From NCBI GenBank assembly GCA_045649645.1, contig JAZRQH010000161.1:1-15669 (forward strand): a stretch of DNA of 15,669 nt. Reading direction: 5' to 3'. Each line of letters begins with the position of its first letter. Position 1 is the first letter of the stretch. The position numbers and the translations under genes were made by a program. This stretch comes from RGIG7300 sp045649645. GTDB taxonomy: Bacteria; Bacillota; Clostridia; Oscillospirales; CAG-272. The notes below the pieces were generated by a model. That model made no database searches, was not told where the DNA came from, and saw only the letters and a program-made list of their open reading frames with translations. This document shows positions 1-7,716 of this stretch, piece after piece.

Positions 1-1443
1 TTATAAATGCCGTCTCCTGATAAGAATAACTGCACCCACTACAAGAATTACAGTAGGGAAGAGAGCTGTAAGAACTACAGTCCAGGTGTTAGCCTGTGAG
101 AGCTCGATGTCAAGGGCAAGGTCGTCGAATACCTTGAAATCAAGGTCAACGGGAACCATTTCCTTACCGAAGGCACGCATGGACGCATAGATGATATCGC
201 TGTTGCCGTAGGTAGAGCCGTTAAGGTATCTCTCGTCGGCAAAGGACTTCGTACCTGCGCAGAGAACGTAGTTGTAGTACTTTTCGTTGTTGTCGCCAAC
301 GGTTGTTCTCATAGAAACCGTCATAAGGGGCATTTCGCCTTCCTTTACAGCAGAGTTGTCTGCTATAGAGTAAGCCTTTGCGGTATCGTAGGTGTCAAGG
401 ATAGAGGAAACCGAGATTCCGTTGTGAGCACTCCAGAGCACCTCTATAGGCATAGCGTTTGCCGCTACGGTCTTGGGAGGATTGTCAAGCTCTCTTAAGG
501 GCTTGTTAAGGGATGCGCCGTCACCCTCGGGAGTATACTGTGCTATAACAGAGCGTCCGTAGGTGTCGATACAATGCTCCTTGTCCTCAATGTGTGCAGG
601 GGTAAAGGAAACGCCCCACTCGGTGAGATATTCGTTGAGATTGGGAAGGTCTGTGGTAGCGGAGGGGTCTGAGAATACCATCAGATTACCCATATTATCA
701 AGGTATCTGTCAACCTTATCTATTTCATTTACCTCGTCGTATGCCCCTGCAAAGTCGTATATGGGAGAGTTGATTATAAGAACTCTTGTCTCCTCGGGGA
801 TATTTTCCTTAGACAGATCAATATCTCTCACCTCAAAGCCCGCTTCCTCGAATAGAGCGTGCATCTGAGAGGAGGAGGTAGTCTCGCCGTGACCTACAGT
901 GAAGCAGGCAAGCATTTTGTCGTAGCTGAGCTGCATCATCGCAGTTGCAAAGCGGTATTCTGCATTGAAGGCGAATACTGTATCTGTCTCGGTGTCAAAG
1001 GTATAGAACTTCTCCATGCTGTAGCAACGGAATGCCGCACCGTTGGTGATAACAACGTCTGTTGTGTACACCTGAGGGATAGTAGAGGACAGATAGGGCT
1101 CGATAGCATCGGGATTTTCGATGCTGTTGATGTACTTTACCGTGATATAGTCGTACTTGTCCTCAAGCTTGAGAGCATATTCGTAGATCATCTTCTGATA
1201 CTCGTATCCCAGCATGATATCAGGCTCGGTGAAGAATATTATCTCGATAGGCTTGTTTGAAAGAGAAGAGAATATAGCGTCAGCCTCGGGGGAGATTGTG
1301 TATATCTGCTCCTTTGTCATATCGAGATAAAGGGATTTTTTCTGTGCAACGCCTGTGAAAAGAGCGTTGATTATTATAACGACTGCAAGTACAGCCACAG
1401 TCAGGGCTACCGCAAAGGAGCCGTATTTCAATTTCTTATTCAT
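1..1443 (-). CDS. GldG-like ABC transporter auxiliary protein
   Basis: A 480-residue membrane protein that fits the GldG/ABC_transp_aux family, the substrate-facing partner of Gld-type ABC-2 transporters. One hydrophobic segment lies near the N-terminus (about residues 10-30) and another at the extreme C-terminus (about 455-475, followed by RRRRHL), so the roughly 420 residues between them should be outside the cell. The stretch GHGETTSSSQMHALFEEAGFE at about 184-204 resembles the helix-strand core of these domains. The stop codon occupies the first three bases of the window, so the gene is complete. A good ribosome binding site (AAGGAGG) precedes the ATG. It is the third gene of a tight operon, 13 bases after the permease. 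In many Firmicutes a DUF4340 gene follows, but the window ends here. Cargo is unknown. The family call rests on topology and operon position more than on a single diagnostic motif. Confidence 0.8.
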   Translation of the reverse strand: MNKKLKYGSFAVALTVAVLAVVIIINALFTGVAQKKSLYLDMTKEQIYTISPEADAIFSSLSNKPIEIIFFTEPDIMLGYEYQKMIYEYALKLEDKYDYITVKYINSIENPDAIEPYLSSTIPQVYTTDVVITNGAAFRCYSMEKFYTFDTETDTVFAFNAEYRFATAMMQLSYDKMLACFTVGHGETTSSSQMHALFEEAGFEVRDIDLSKENIPEETRVLIINSPIYDFAGAYDEVNEIDKVDRYLDNMGNLMVFSDPSATTDLPNLNEYLTEWGVSFTPAHIEDKEHCIDTYGRSVIAQYTPEGDGASLNKPLRELDNPPKTVAANAMPIEVLWSAHNGISVSSILDTYDTAKAYSIADNSAVKEGEMPLMTVSMRTTVGDNNEKYYNYVLCAGTKSFADERYLNGSTYGNSDIIYASMRAFGKEMVPVDLDFKVFDDLALDIELSQANTWTVVLTALFPTVILVVGAVILIRRRHL

Positions 1444-1456
1444 TGTCAGCTCCTCC

Positions 1457-2173
1457 TTATGCCCATCTGCGCTTTTCGTATACTCTTACAGTTAAGAAGA
1501 TAAACGAGAAGCAGATAGAGATATAGTAAAGTAATGCGGCAAAATCGAACTGTCCGTAGCAGAACTTGTCAAATCTCTCGTAAACAGAGATCCAGGAAAG
1601 GATTCCGCGGATAAAAGCGGAATCGATATAGGGATTAAGGAAGTTGATTCCTATCATCACCATGAGTATTGCAATAGTACCAACCGCCGCTACCAGCTGA
1701 TTTTCGGTAAGAGCGGAGATGAAGATACCCACTGCAATAAAGGCAGAGCCAAGGAAGAACACACCGATGATATAACCGTAGAGAACGCCGAAGTTAGGTG
1801 TGCCGTAGGTTGAGATAACGGTGAAGTAGAAGCAGGTAGCACCGAGGCAGGCACCGAAAACGGTGAGGGCTGCAAGGAACTTGGCAACTACCATAGAGGA
1901 AAGGGAAACGGGCGCAGTCAATAATAGCTGCTCTGTTTTCATCTTCTTTTCCTCAGCAAAGGATTTCATCGTCAGTATGGGCAGAAGCACCACCAGTGAA
2001 ATAATAACGACTGTATAGTAGAGGGGCAGATTGATGTCCGCACCGCTCATAGCCACCTGCACCGTGAACATAGCAAAGGCAAAGCCTGTTACCGCCATAA
2101 ACACCGCGCAGAAAACGTATCCGAGGCCTGTGGTAAAATAGGCCTGCATTTCTCTTTTATATATAGCTCCCAT
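1457..2173 (-). CDS. ABC-2 type transporter permease (GldF-like)
   Basis: A 238-residue integral membrane protein with about six hydrophobic segments (roughly residues 20-42, 52-73, 98-124, 132-157, 164-180 and 209-230). It has the look of ABC-2 permeases: a short cytoplasmic N-terminus (MGAIYKREMQAYF) and, after the second helix, the acidic/basic stretch TMKSFAEEKKMKTEQLLLTAP, typical of the coupling region in GldF and related subunits. It lies 12 bases after the ATPase and 13 before the GldG-like protein, each with its own GGAGG, so the three should be made together. It probably forms the membrane channel energised by the ATPase. Length is normal for the family. The substrate cannot be read from sequence. 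Confidence 0.88.
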   Translation of the reverse strand: MGAIYKREMQAYFTTGLGYVFCAVFMAVTGFAFAMFTVQVAMSGADINLPLYYTVVIISLVVLLPILTMKSFAEEKKMKTEQLLLTAPVSLSSMVVAKFLAALTVFGACLGATCFYFTVISTYGTPNFGVLYGYIIGVFFLGSAFIAVGIFISALTENQLVAAVGTIAILMVMIGINFLNPYIDSAFIRGILSWISVYERFDKFCYGQFDFAALLYYISICFSFIFLTVRVYEKRRWA

Positions 2174-2185
2174 TTTACTGCCTCC

Positions 2186-3151
2186 TTACTTTGTGAACTT
2201 CTTTTTCTTTGTCTTGTCTCTTGAGGGGTCGACCGTGAGGGTGATGAACACGTCTTCAAGATTCATACCCATGGTAGAAAGACCCATAAGAGGCCAGTTA
2301 CGGCTTGCCAAGAGGTTGAAGAGAGGCTTACGGATGTCAAGACCCGCCTCGCTTTCGATCATATAAGTAACGTAGTCAAGCTCACTGCCTACAGACTCAC
2401 AGCGGGTAACGCCGTTGACAGAGCGGATTGCATAGAGCACGTCCTTTTCGGGGCCGCATATCTTTGCCTCCAGACGGCATTTTGTCATAACGGCCTGGCT
2501 TATCTCCTCTGTGGGCTTGTCCGCAACTATCTTACCCTTGTTGATGATGATAAGGCGGTCGCATACTGCCTGTACCTCGGAGAGGATATGTGTAGACAGG
2601 ATAACGGTGTGATCTCTGCCCAGAGTTCTGATAAGGTTACGCACCTCAACTATTTGCTTTGGGTCAAGACCGATGGTAGGCTCGTCAAGGATTATTACCT
2701 TGGGGTTGCCGATAAGAGCCTGAGCGATACCCACACGCTGCTTGTAGCCGCGGGAGAGGTTCTTGATGACACGGTTGTACACGTCCGCTATCTTTGTAAC
2801 GTTGATTACCTCTTCGATATGCTTACGGCGGTTGAGACGGCAGCCCTTAAGGTCGTAAACGAAGTCGAGGTATTCCTTTACCGTCATATCCGGATACACG
2901 GGAGGTATCTCGGGCAGGTAACCGATAGACTTTTTTGCCGCCATGGTGTCGTCGAGGATATCGTGACCGTCTATCTCCACCTTGCCGTCGGTGGCAGAGA
3001 GGTAGCCTGTCAGAATATTCATTGTGGTGGACTTGCCCGCACCGTTAGGACCGAGGAAACCTACTATTTCGCGGTCGCCTACGGTGAAGGAGATATTGTT
3101 TACGGCATACTTGTCGCCGTAATGCTTCACTAAGCCTTCTACTTTTATCAT
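2186..3151 (-). CDS. ABC transporter ATP-binding protein (GldA/CcmA type)
   Basis: A 321-residue ATPase. Walker A is GPNGAGKS at 34-41, the Q-loop region is GYLPEIPPVYPDMTVKEYL at 77-95, the signature is LSRGYKQR at 132-139, Walker B is KVIILDEP at 151-158, and the H-loop is STHILSE at 186-192. The signature has SRG in place of SGG, and the Q-loop glutamine position reads as the LPE found in GldA-like and multidrug-type ABC-2 ATPases. About 100 residues follow the nucleotide-binding domain, as in ATPases that pair with ABC-2 permeases, ending in a lysine-rich tail. It is the first gene of the operon. AAGGA lies 9 bases before the ATG. It acts on the cytoplasmic face of the permease. Confidence 0.93.
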   Translation of the reverse strand: MIKVEGLVKHYGDKYAVNNISFTVGDREIVGFLGPNGAGKSTTMNILTGYLSATDGKVEIDGHDILDDTMAAKKSIGYLPEIPPVYPDMTVKEYLDFVYDLKGCRLNRRKHIEEVINVTKIADVYNRVIKNLSRGYKQRVGIAQALIGNPKVIILDEPTIGLDPKQIVEVRNLIRTLGRDHTVILSTHILSEVQAVCDRLIIINKGKIVADKPTEEISQAVMTKCRLEAKICGPEKDVLYAIRSVNGVTRCESVGSELDYVTYMIESEAGLDIRKPLFNLLASRNWPLMGLSTMGMNLEDVFITLTVDPSRDKTKKKKFTK

Positions 3152-3218
3152 TTGATTACATCCTTAATAAAAATTCAGTAAATTATATTATATAATATTA
3201 TTATGTATATTTTGTGAA
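3152..3218 (-). promoter_or_regulatory. AT-only leader and probable promoter of the ABC operon
   Basis: The 67 bases between pgeF and the ABC ATPase are almost pure A/T and contain a 14-base perfect AT palindrome at 3185-3198. On the minus strand several TATAAT-like hexamers occur (complement of 3182-3187 and 3187-3192), with a weak -35 candidate TTCACA at 3213-3218, but no pair has ideal spacing. No GC-rich terminator hairpin follows pgeF, so read-through from the two-component operon is possible. Confidence 0.35.
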
Positions 3219-3977
3219 TTACAGAGAAATAAATGCAGACATAACACCGCGTTTTCCCTTGCTTGCCCTGTGGGAGAAATAGAGGTCACTCTTACAGCAG
3301 GTGCAGTCGGGGGATGCGGTAATGTTTTTCACTCCTACCTCTTCTAAGAGCTCGGTGTTAAGCCCCACAAGATCGGCGTACATGTCACGTGATACGTATC
3401 TGTCGGTCATTTCCTTGCCCAGCTTTTCGTAGAGAGTGTTTCTGAAATCCTCGCCCACCTTGTAGCAGCACTTATGTATGCAGGCACCGATAGCAACGGT
3501 TATATTCTCGGGACTTGCCCCAAGCTCGCACATAGCCTTGACACAGTTCTGCTGTATACGGTCAACCGTGCCTCTCCAGCCTGCGTGAACGGCACCTATG
3601 ACCTCTGCCTTTTCGTCATAAAAAAGTATGGGCACACAGTCGGCGGTACGAACTGCAAGGGTAACATCCTTTTCATTTGTGACGAAGCCGTCGCAGTCGT
3701 AGGTCTTACCGATATCCTCTTTTCCCACGGTCAGTACGGTAGACGAGTGTATCTGATTTGTGAAAACGATACTGTCAGGCTTAAAGCCTATGGCAGAGGC
3801 CATTCTCCGGTAGTTTTCCTCAACTGCCAAAGGGTCGTCGCCGAGATTTTTGCCTAAATTCATTTGGGCAAGATGAGGCTCCTTCGACACACCGCCAAGC
3901 CTTGTTGAAAATCCGTGAGGAACAGAGACCTTATCCGACTTAAAATATATTACTCCGTTACTGTTTATCTGTTTCAT
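3219..3977 (-). CDS. pgeF: PgeF/YfiH laccase-domain protein (Cu-oxidase_4 family)
   Basis: A 252-residue multicopper-oxidase-like family protein. Members were long called laccase-domain proteins. E. coli PgeF has been linked to peptidoglycan precursor editing, and other members act as purine nucleoside phosphorylases or deaminases. Metal/active-site residues fit the family: His77 in FTNQIHSST, Cys114 in RTADCVPILFYD and His131 in GAVHAGWRGT; the 17-residue Cys-His spacing matches YfiH. A C-terminal CTCCKSDLYFSHRASKGKRG block is also typical. The start overlaps the 3' end of the histidine kinase gene by 20 bases, which suggests translational coupling. AAAGGG lies just upstream but inside a small inverted repeat. 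Which of the reported activities this protein has cannot be decided from sequence. Confidence 0.92.
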   Translation of the reverse strand: MKQINSNGVIYFKSDKVSVPHGFSTRLGGVSKEPHLAQMNLGKNLGDDPLAVEENYRRMASAIGFKPDSIVFTNQIHSSTVLTVGKEDIGKTYDCDGFVTNEKDVTLAVRTADCVPILFYDEKAEVIGAVHAGWRGTVDRIQQNCVKAMCELGASPENITVAIGACIHKCCYKVGEDFRNTLYEKLGKEMTDRYVSRDMYADLVGLNTELLEEVGVKNITASPDCTCCKSDLYFSHRASKGKRGVMSAFISL

Positions 3978-5454
3978 AGGGTTTGACCCTTTCTATTTCT
4001 ATAAAGAATATACTTCCGACACCGACAGTGCTTGTAACACCGTAGCTGCCGCCGACCTGCTCCATAATGCTCTTGACTATAGACAGTCCAAGCCCGCTTC
4101 CTTCTACGGCACGGCGGTGGACCTTATCCACCTTGTAGTATCTGTCCCATATGAGGGGAAGCTTATCCGGCTCTATTCCGTCGCCCGAATCCTCCACCTC
4201 TATGCGGACTGTATTTTCCTTAATGATCTGTCTTACCTTTACGTCCTTGGTATCGCCGGTATGGGTCACGGCGTTGGTCACAAGGTTGTATATAACACGG
4301 GTCAGACATTTTTCATCAGAGATAACGTAGGCATCACCGTCGCATAGAAAATCTATGGTATAGCCGTTTGCCTCGCAAAGCTTTGAGAATCTCGCAAGCG
4401 TACTCTTTACCGAATCGGTGATATTAAAGCATTTTATATCCATATTCTCTGTACCCGACTGAAGCTTTGATATATCAAGCACGTCGTTTACGAGGGAGGT
4501 AAGGCGGGCTGCCTCATCGATTATGACCTGAGCATTTTCCGCATTGTTCTCGCCGGGGATATCACGCATCATCTCGGAGTATCCGCCTATCATCGTAAGG
4601 GGGGTGCGAAGGTCGTGGGATATGTTTGCTATAAGCTCACGGCGCAACGTATCCACGCGGGCAAGCTCCTGCTTTGCATGCTCCAGAGCCTCGGAGAGCT
4701 CTGCTACCTCACGGTAGCCCTTTTCGTCAAACTTAGCGTTATAGTCCTCTTTTCCCAGCTTCTTCGCCTCGCCTGTCAGACGGCGTATGGGTCTTGTTAC
4801 CCTCATGGATATCACAAGGGCAAGCACAAGGGAAAGTGCAACGAGAATTACTGTAAGCACGGTCAGTATCTTGTTGAGTGTGCCCACGGTGGCGTCCACG
4901 GGAGATATCTCGCTGTTGAGGATGATAAAGAGGGTAGAGCCTTCGCCGTTTTTAGTTATAGAGCTGTAGATAATGCTCTCGGGAAACTGTCCCTTGTATT
5001 CGGAGAGCTGACTGTCGTCAAAAAAGTCTCCCTCAATACCGATATATTTACGTCTTGTGGCATCGTACATAAATCGCTGAGTACAGCTTCCGCCGTTTGC
5101 TTCAGCGGTAGAATAGAGGGTCAGAACACTTTGGGTGTCTATAGAATGTATAGCGCAGGAGTTAAGGTTGTGATGGGTATAGAGATATATCATCTTATCC
5201 ATATCCACCACCGAAACACAGATATCCCTTGAGCCTACTCTGTCTATGGTATCTCCCAAAGTATCGGAGTCGATGTTTGCCGTTATCCTCTGCGCCGCAT
5301 CCTCTATTTCGTTCATCTTGACCGCCTTGTAGATATGGTCAAGGAATGCAATCTGACAAAGCCACAGGATAAGCAGTATCACTGCGGCAAACATCAGAAT
5401 ATATAGGAATACGCTCCATTTTATACTTAACTTTTTTGTTTTCTTATCAGACAT
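3958..5454 (-). CDS. Sensor histidine kinase with HAMP domain
   Basis: Taking the ATG at 5454, a 498-residue membrane kinase. TM1 is at about 14-38, an extracytoplasmic sensor at about 40-192 with three cysteines, and TM2 at about 195-219. HAMP follows (TRPIRRLTGEAKKLG, then about 240-268). HisKA carries phospho-acceptor His280 in ANISHDLRTPL. HATPase has an N box YNLVTNAVTH (389-398), G1 DSGDGIEPDKLPLIWDRYY and G2 GSGLGLSIV (452-460). All catalytic motifs are intact. A TTG codon lies directly upstream (5455-5457) and could also start the protein, giving 499 residues; ATG is preferred. The start overlaps the response regulator stop by 8 bases (ATGTCTGA), so the pair is translationally coupled. 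The signal is unknown; the adjacent htrA makes envelope stress a reasonable guess. Confidence 0.95.
   Translation of the reverse strand: MSDKKTKKLSIKWSVFLYILMFAAVILLILWLCQIAFLDHIYKAVKMNEIEDAAQRITANIDSDTLGDTIDRVGSRDICVSVVDMDKMIYLYTHHNLNSCAIHSIDTQSVLTLYSTAEANGGSCTQRFMYDATRRKYIGIEGDFFDDSQLSEYKGQFPESIIYSSITKNGEGSTLFIILNSEISPVDATVGTLNKILTVLTVILVALSLVLALVISMRVTRPIRRLTGEAKKLGKEDYNAKFDEKGYREVAELSEALEHAKQELARVDTLRRELIANISHDLRTPLTMIGGYSEMMRDIPGENNAENAQVIIDEAARLTSLVNDVLDISKLQSGTENMDIKCFNITDSVKSTLARFSKLCEANGYTIDFLCDGDAYVISDEKCLTRVIYNLVTNAVTHTGDTKDVKVRQIIKENTVRIEVEDSGDGIEPDKLPLIWDRYYKVDKVHRRAVEGSGLGLSIVKSIMEQVGGSYGVTSTVGVGSIFFIEIERVKPYETDKQ
3978..3990 (-). promoter_or_regulatory. Small hairpin over the pgeF ribosome binding site
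   Basis: On the minus strand the five-base arms AGGGT and ACCCT, with loop CAA, sit immediately before the pgeF ATG. The 5' arm contains the only good Shine-Dalgarno match (AAAGGG). The site lies inside the last codons of the histidine kinase gene, so ribosomes finishing the kinase would melt it. This points to coupled translation. The dyad is seen; its function is inferred. Confidence 0.4.
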
Positions 5455-6115
5455 CAAACCTGTATCCTACTCCTCTTAAGGTAACTATATATTTACTGTA
5501 TTCCCCAAGAGACTTTCTCAGTAATTTTATATGGGTATCAAGAGTTCTGTCGTCGCCGTAGAAGTCGTAGCCCCACACCTCGGTGATAAGCTTTTCGCGG
5601 GTAAGTGCAATGTTACGGTTACGCAGCATATAGAAGAAAAGGTCGTATTCCTTCGGGGACATCTCCACACGTTTGCCGTCTATAGCTACGGTACGGGCGG
5701 TAATGTCCGCTACCAGACCCTCTATCTTCACTGTCTCGTTTTTGCTTTCCGTACCTGCGGTGCGCTTCATTATGGCGTTGATACGGAGCATAAGCTCCTT
5801 GGGAGAAAAGGGCTTAACTACATAATCGTCAACGCCCAGCTCAAAGCCATTTATACGGTCATACTCCTCACCTCTGGCAGAGAGCATGATGATGGGAACG
5901 TTTGAGCTTTTTCTTATCTCCCTGCAAGCAGAAAAGCCGTCAAGCTCGGGCATCATTATATCCATTATAACAAGGTCGTAGGTGTTGTCGCGGCATTTCA
6001 CCACAGCCTCCATGCCGTTTGCCGCTTCGTCAACGCTGTGACCTTCAAACTCGGCATACTTGCGGATGAGCTTACGGATCATTAGCTCATCATCGCAAAC
6101 TAAAATATTGTACAT
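5447..6115 (-). CDS. OmpR/PhoB-family response regulator
   Basis: A 222-residue two-domain regulator. The receiver domain (about 1-116) has the acidic pair Asp8/Asp9, phospho-acceptor Asp52 in VIMDIMMPELDG, Ser79 in MLSARGEE and Lys101 in VVKPFSP. The winged-helix DNA-binding domain (about 128-222) has MSPKEYDLFFYMLRN and the recognition-helix region WGYDFYGDDRTLDTHIKLLRKSL, ending in the usual LRGVGYRF. It should be phosphorylated by the kinase whose gene overlaps its 3' end. TAGGAGG precedes the ATG, only about a dozen bases from a 10-bp hairpin, so the leader of this mRNA may begin with, or be attenuated by, that hairpin. The target genes are not known; htrA just upstream is a candidate. 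Confidence 0.96.
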   Translation of the reverse strand: MYNILVCDDELMIRKLIRKYAEFEGHSVDEAANGMEAVVKCRDNTYDLVIMDIMMPELDGFSACREIRKSSNVPIIMLSARGEEYDRINGFELGVDDYVVKPFSPKELMLRINAIMKRTAGTESKNETVKIEGLVADITARTVAIDGKRVEMSPKEYDLFFYMLRNRNIALTREKLITEVWGYDFYGDDRTLDTHIKLLRKSLGEYSKYIVTLRGVGYRFDV

Positions 6116-6131
6116 TGTGCCTCCTAATAAA

Positions 6132-6163
6132 ATCGGGCATCATAGGATGCCCGATCTTTTTTT
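6132..6163 (+). terminator. Hairpin with T-tract between htrA and the response regulator
   Basis: A perfect 10-bp stem (6132-6141 with 6146-6155, loop ATAG) is followed on the plus strand by seven T. On the minus strand, the direction of both neighbouring genes, the stem is followed only by TTTATTAGG. It is therefore a better terminator on the plus strand than for htrA. As minus-strand RNA it could be a leaky htrA terminator or a 5' leader hairpin just before the regulator's ribosome binding site. The T-tract continues into a tail shared with the hairpin at 10779-10827. Confidence 0.6.
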
Positions 6164-6209
6164 ATTGTATAGGAAATTGCGTTGTGGCGTGTGATAAACG
6201 ACGCCCCTG

Positions 6210-7640
6210 TTATTCAGTTTCGGGTACCATTTCTACAAGTGTTGTGTCAAAGGTAACTATACGGCTGCGCTTCATATCGCTGTTCAGTCGTGAAACGGTT
6301 ATAGTGACCTCGTCGCCGACCTCATACTCTTCCAGTAGCGTAGCGATATCGCTTCTGTTTGATACAGAAACACCGTCGATGGCGATTATACGGTCGCCGA
6401 ACTCAAATCCGCCCTTCTGACCCTTCTGATACTCAAGGAAGTATACGCCGTAGTCGGTGATATAGTCGAGCAGATCCTTATACTTGCTCTGATAGAGCTC
6501 AGCGGAGTTGGTGCTTTCGTTTACCTCGTACACGTAGATGCCAAGGCTCACTCTGCCTGCAACGTAGCCGTTATCGGTGAGGGACTTGGCAACCTCAATA
6601 GCCTGATTGATCGGAATAGCAAAGCCCAGACCCTCGATGGTGGTGCCGGAGCCGTCGCCGCCCGACTTTGCGTTTACGACGCCGATGAGGTTACCCTCTA
6701 TATCGAACAGACCGCCGCCGGAGTTACCGGGGTTGATTGAGGTGTCTATCTGGAGCAGGGAATAGCCCTGACCGTCGATGGTTATCTCGCGGTTGAGAGC
6801 GGAGATGATACCGCTTGAAACTGTACCGCCAAGAGTACCGAGAGGATTGCCTATAGCGATAGCGGTCTGACCTACCACAAGGTTGTCGGAGTTACCTAAC
6901 TTTGCCTCAACAAGGTTCTTGCCGTCTATCTTGATGACTGCAATATCTGTACGGCTGTCGCTTCCCACAAGCTCTGCATCATACTTTGTACCGTCCTTTA
7001 AGGTAACGGTAACGGTGGAAGCGCCGTCTACAACGTGTGCACAGGTGATGATATAGCCGTCGTCGGCATCGATTATAACACCGCTGCCCGCACCGCTCTG
7101 TACGAACTGTCCGTAGAAGAAATTGGTGGTCAGAGTCTCCGTGGTTATCTCAACTACGCTGTCCCCTGCCTTCTGAGCAGCCGCAGCTACGGTACCCTCG
7201 GGGAGGTCTATCTCTACCTTATCGGAGGGAGCGCCGTCAATTATGCCGTTGCCGCCGTTATCCGTGATCGCTGTCTCACCGTCAGTCACAGCAGAGTAGC
7301 CCAGAGCCACACCTACTATACCGAAGATGGCGGACATCACTATACCTGCCACAAGGCAGATAACGAACACCGCTGTGGGAACGCCCTTCTTCTCCTTCTT
7401 TTTGGGAGGAGGAGTGGGCTCCACACGGGGAACGTAGGTGGTACGTACCGTGCCGGTCGCGGGAGTATCGCGGTTGATGTTGGGGTTGTTGCCTGCGGTA
7501 TATGAATACGTTGAGGGCTGAGCCGAGGGATTCTTGGGAAGCTCGTTGTTCTCGGTCTTAGCCTCGCCGCCGATGACGATAGGAGCGTCTGACTCCTTGT
7601 CGGGGCGGTTGGAAAAATTATTGTTGAACTGATTATCCAT
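6210..7640 (-). CDS. htrA: HtrA/DegP-type membrane-anchored serine protease
   Basis: A 476-residue trypsin-like protease of the S1C (HtrA/DegP) family. Residues 1-85 are a hydrophilic Asn/Pro-rich cytoplasmic tail ending in PPPKKKEKKG, followed by one membrane anchor at about 87-115. The protease domain (about 150-350) has the triad His202 (CAHVVDG), Asp232 (SRTDIAVIKI) and Ser307 (NPGNSGGGL). A PDZ domain fills about 360-470, with the carboxylate-loop-like region FEFGDRIIAIDGVSV. The active site should face the outside, where it degrades or refolds damaged exported proteins. Its position directly upstream of a two-component system parallels CssRS-controlled htrA/htrB in Bacillus, so regulation by the neighbouring pair is plausible but not shown. 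GGAAGGA precedes the ATG. Confidence 0.95.
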   Translation of the reverse strand: MDNQFNNNFSNRPDKESDAPIVIGGEAKTENNELPKNPSAQPSTYSYTAGNNPNINRDTPATGTVRTTYVPRVEPTPPPKKKEKKGVPTAVFVICLVAGIVMSAIFGIVGVALGYSAVTDGETAITDNGGNGIIDGAPSDKVEIDLPEGTVAAAAQKAGDSVVEITTETLTTNFFYGQFVQSGAGSGVIIDADDGYIITCAHVVDGASTVTVTLKDGTKYDAELVGSDSRTDIAVIKIDGKNLVEAKLGNSDNLVVGQTAIAIGNPLGTLGGTVSSGIISALNREITIDGQGYSLLQIDTSINPGNSGGGLFDIEGNLIGVVNAKSGGDGSGTTIEGLGFAIPINQAIEVAKSLTDNGYVAGRVSLGIYVYEVNESTNSAELYQSKYKDLLDYITDYGVYFLEYQKGQKGGFEFGDRIIAIDGVSVSNRSDIATLLEEYEVGDEVTITVSRLNSDMKRSRIVTFDTTLVEMVPETE

Positions 7641-7675
7641 CGTTTTGTCCTTCCTTTTGCTTTATGTCAATAGTT

Positions 7676-7699
7676 TAATCATCTAATGTGATGATTATA
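7676..7699 (-). promoter_or_regulatory. Inverted repeat overlapping a -10-like box upstream of htrA
   Basis: TAATCATC and GATGATTA (7676-7683 and 7690-7697) form a perfect 8-bp dyad with a 6-base gap, about 36-57 bases before the htrA start. On the minus strand TATAAT (complement of 7694-7699) overlaps one arm, with no recognisable -35 at 16-18 bases. No T-tract follows, so a galM terminator is unlikely. A regulated htrA promoter or operator is the likeliest reading. Confidence 0.4.
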
Positions 7700-7716
7700 T
7701 GAAGAAAAGCAAAAAA

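Noticed and set aside
7676..7697. Intrinsic terminator of galM
   Set aside because: The stem is A/T-rich and no T-tract follows on the minus strand, so an operator is the better reading.
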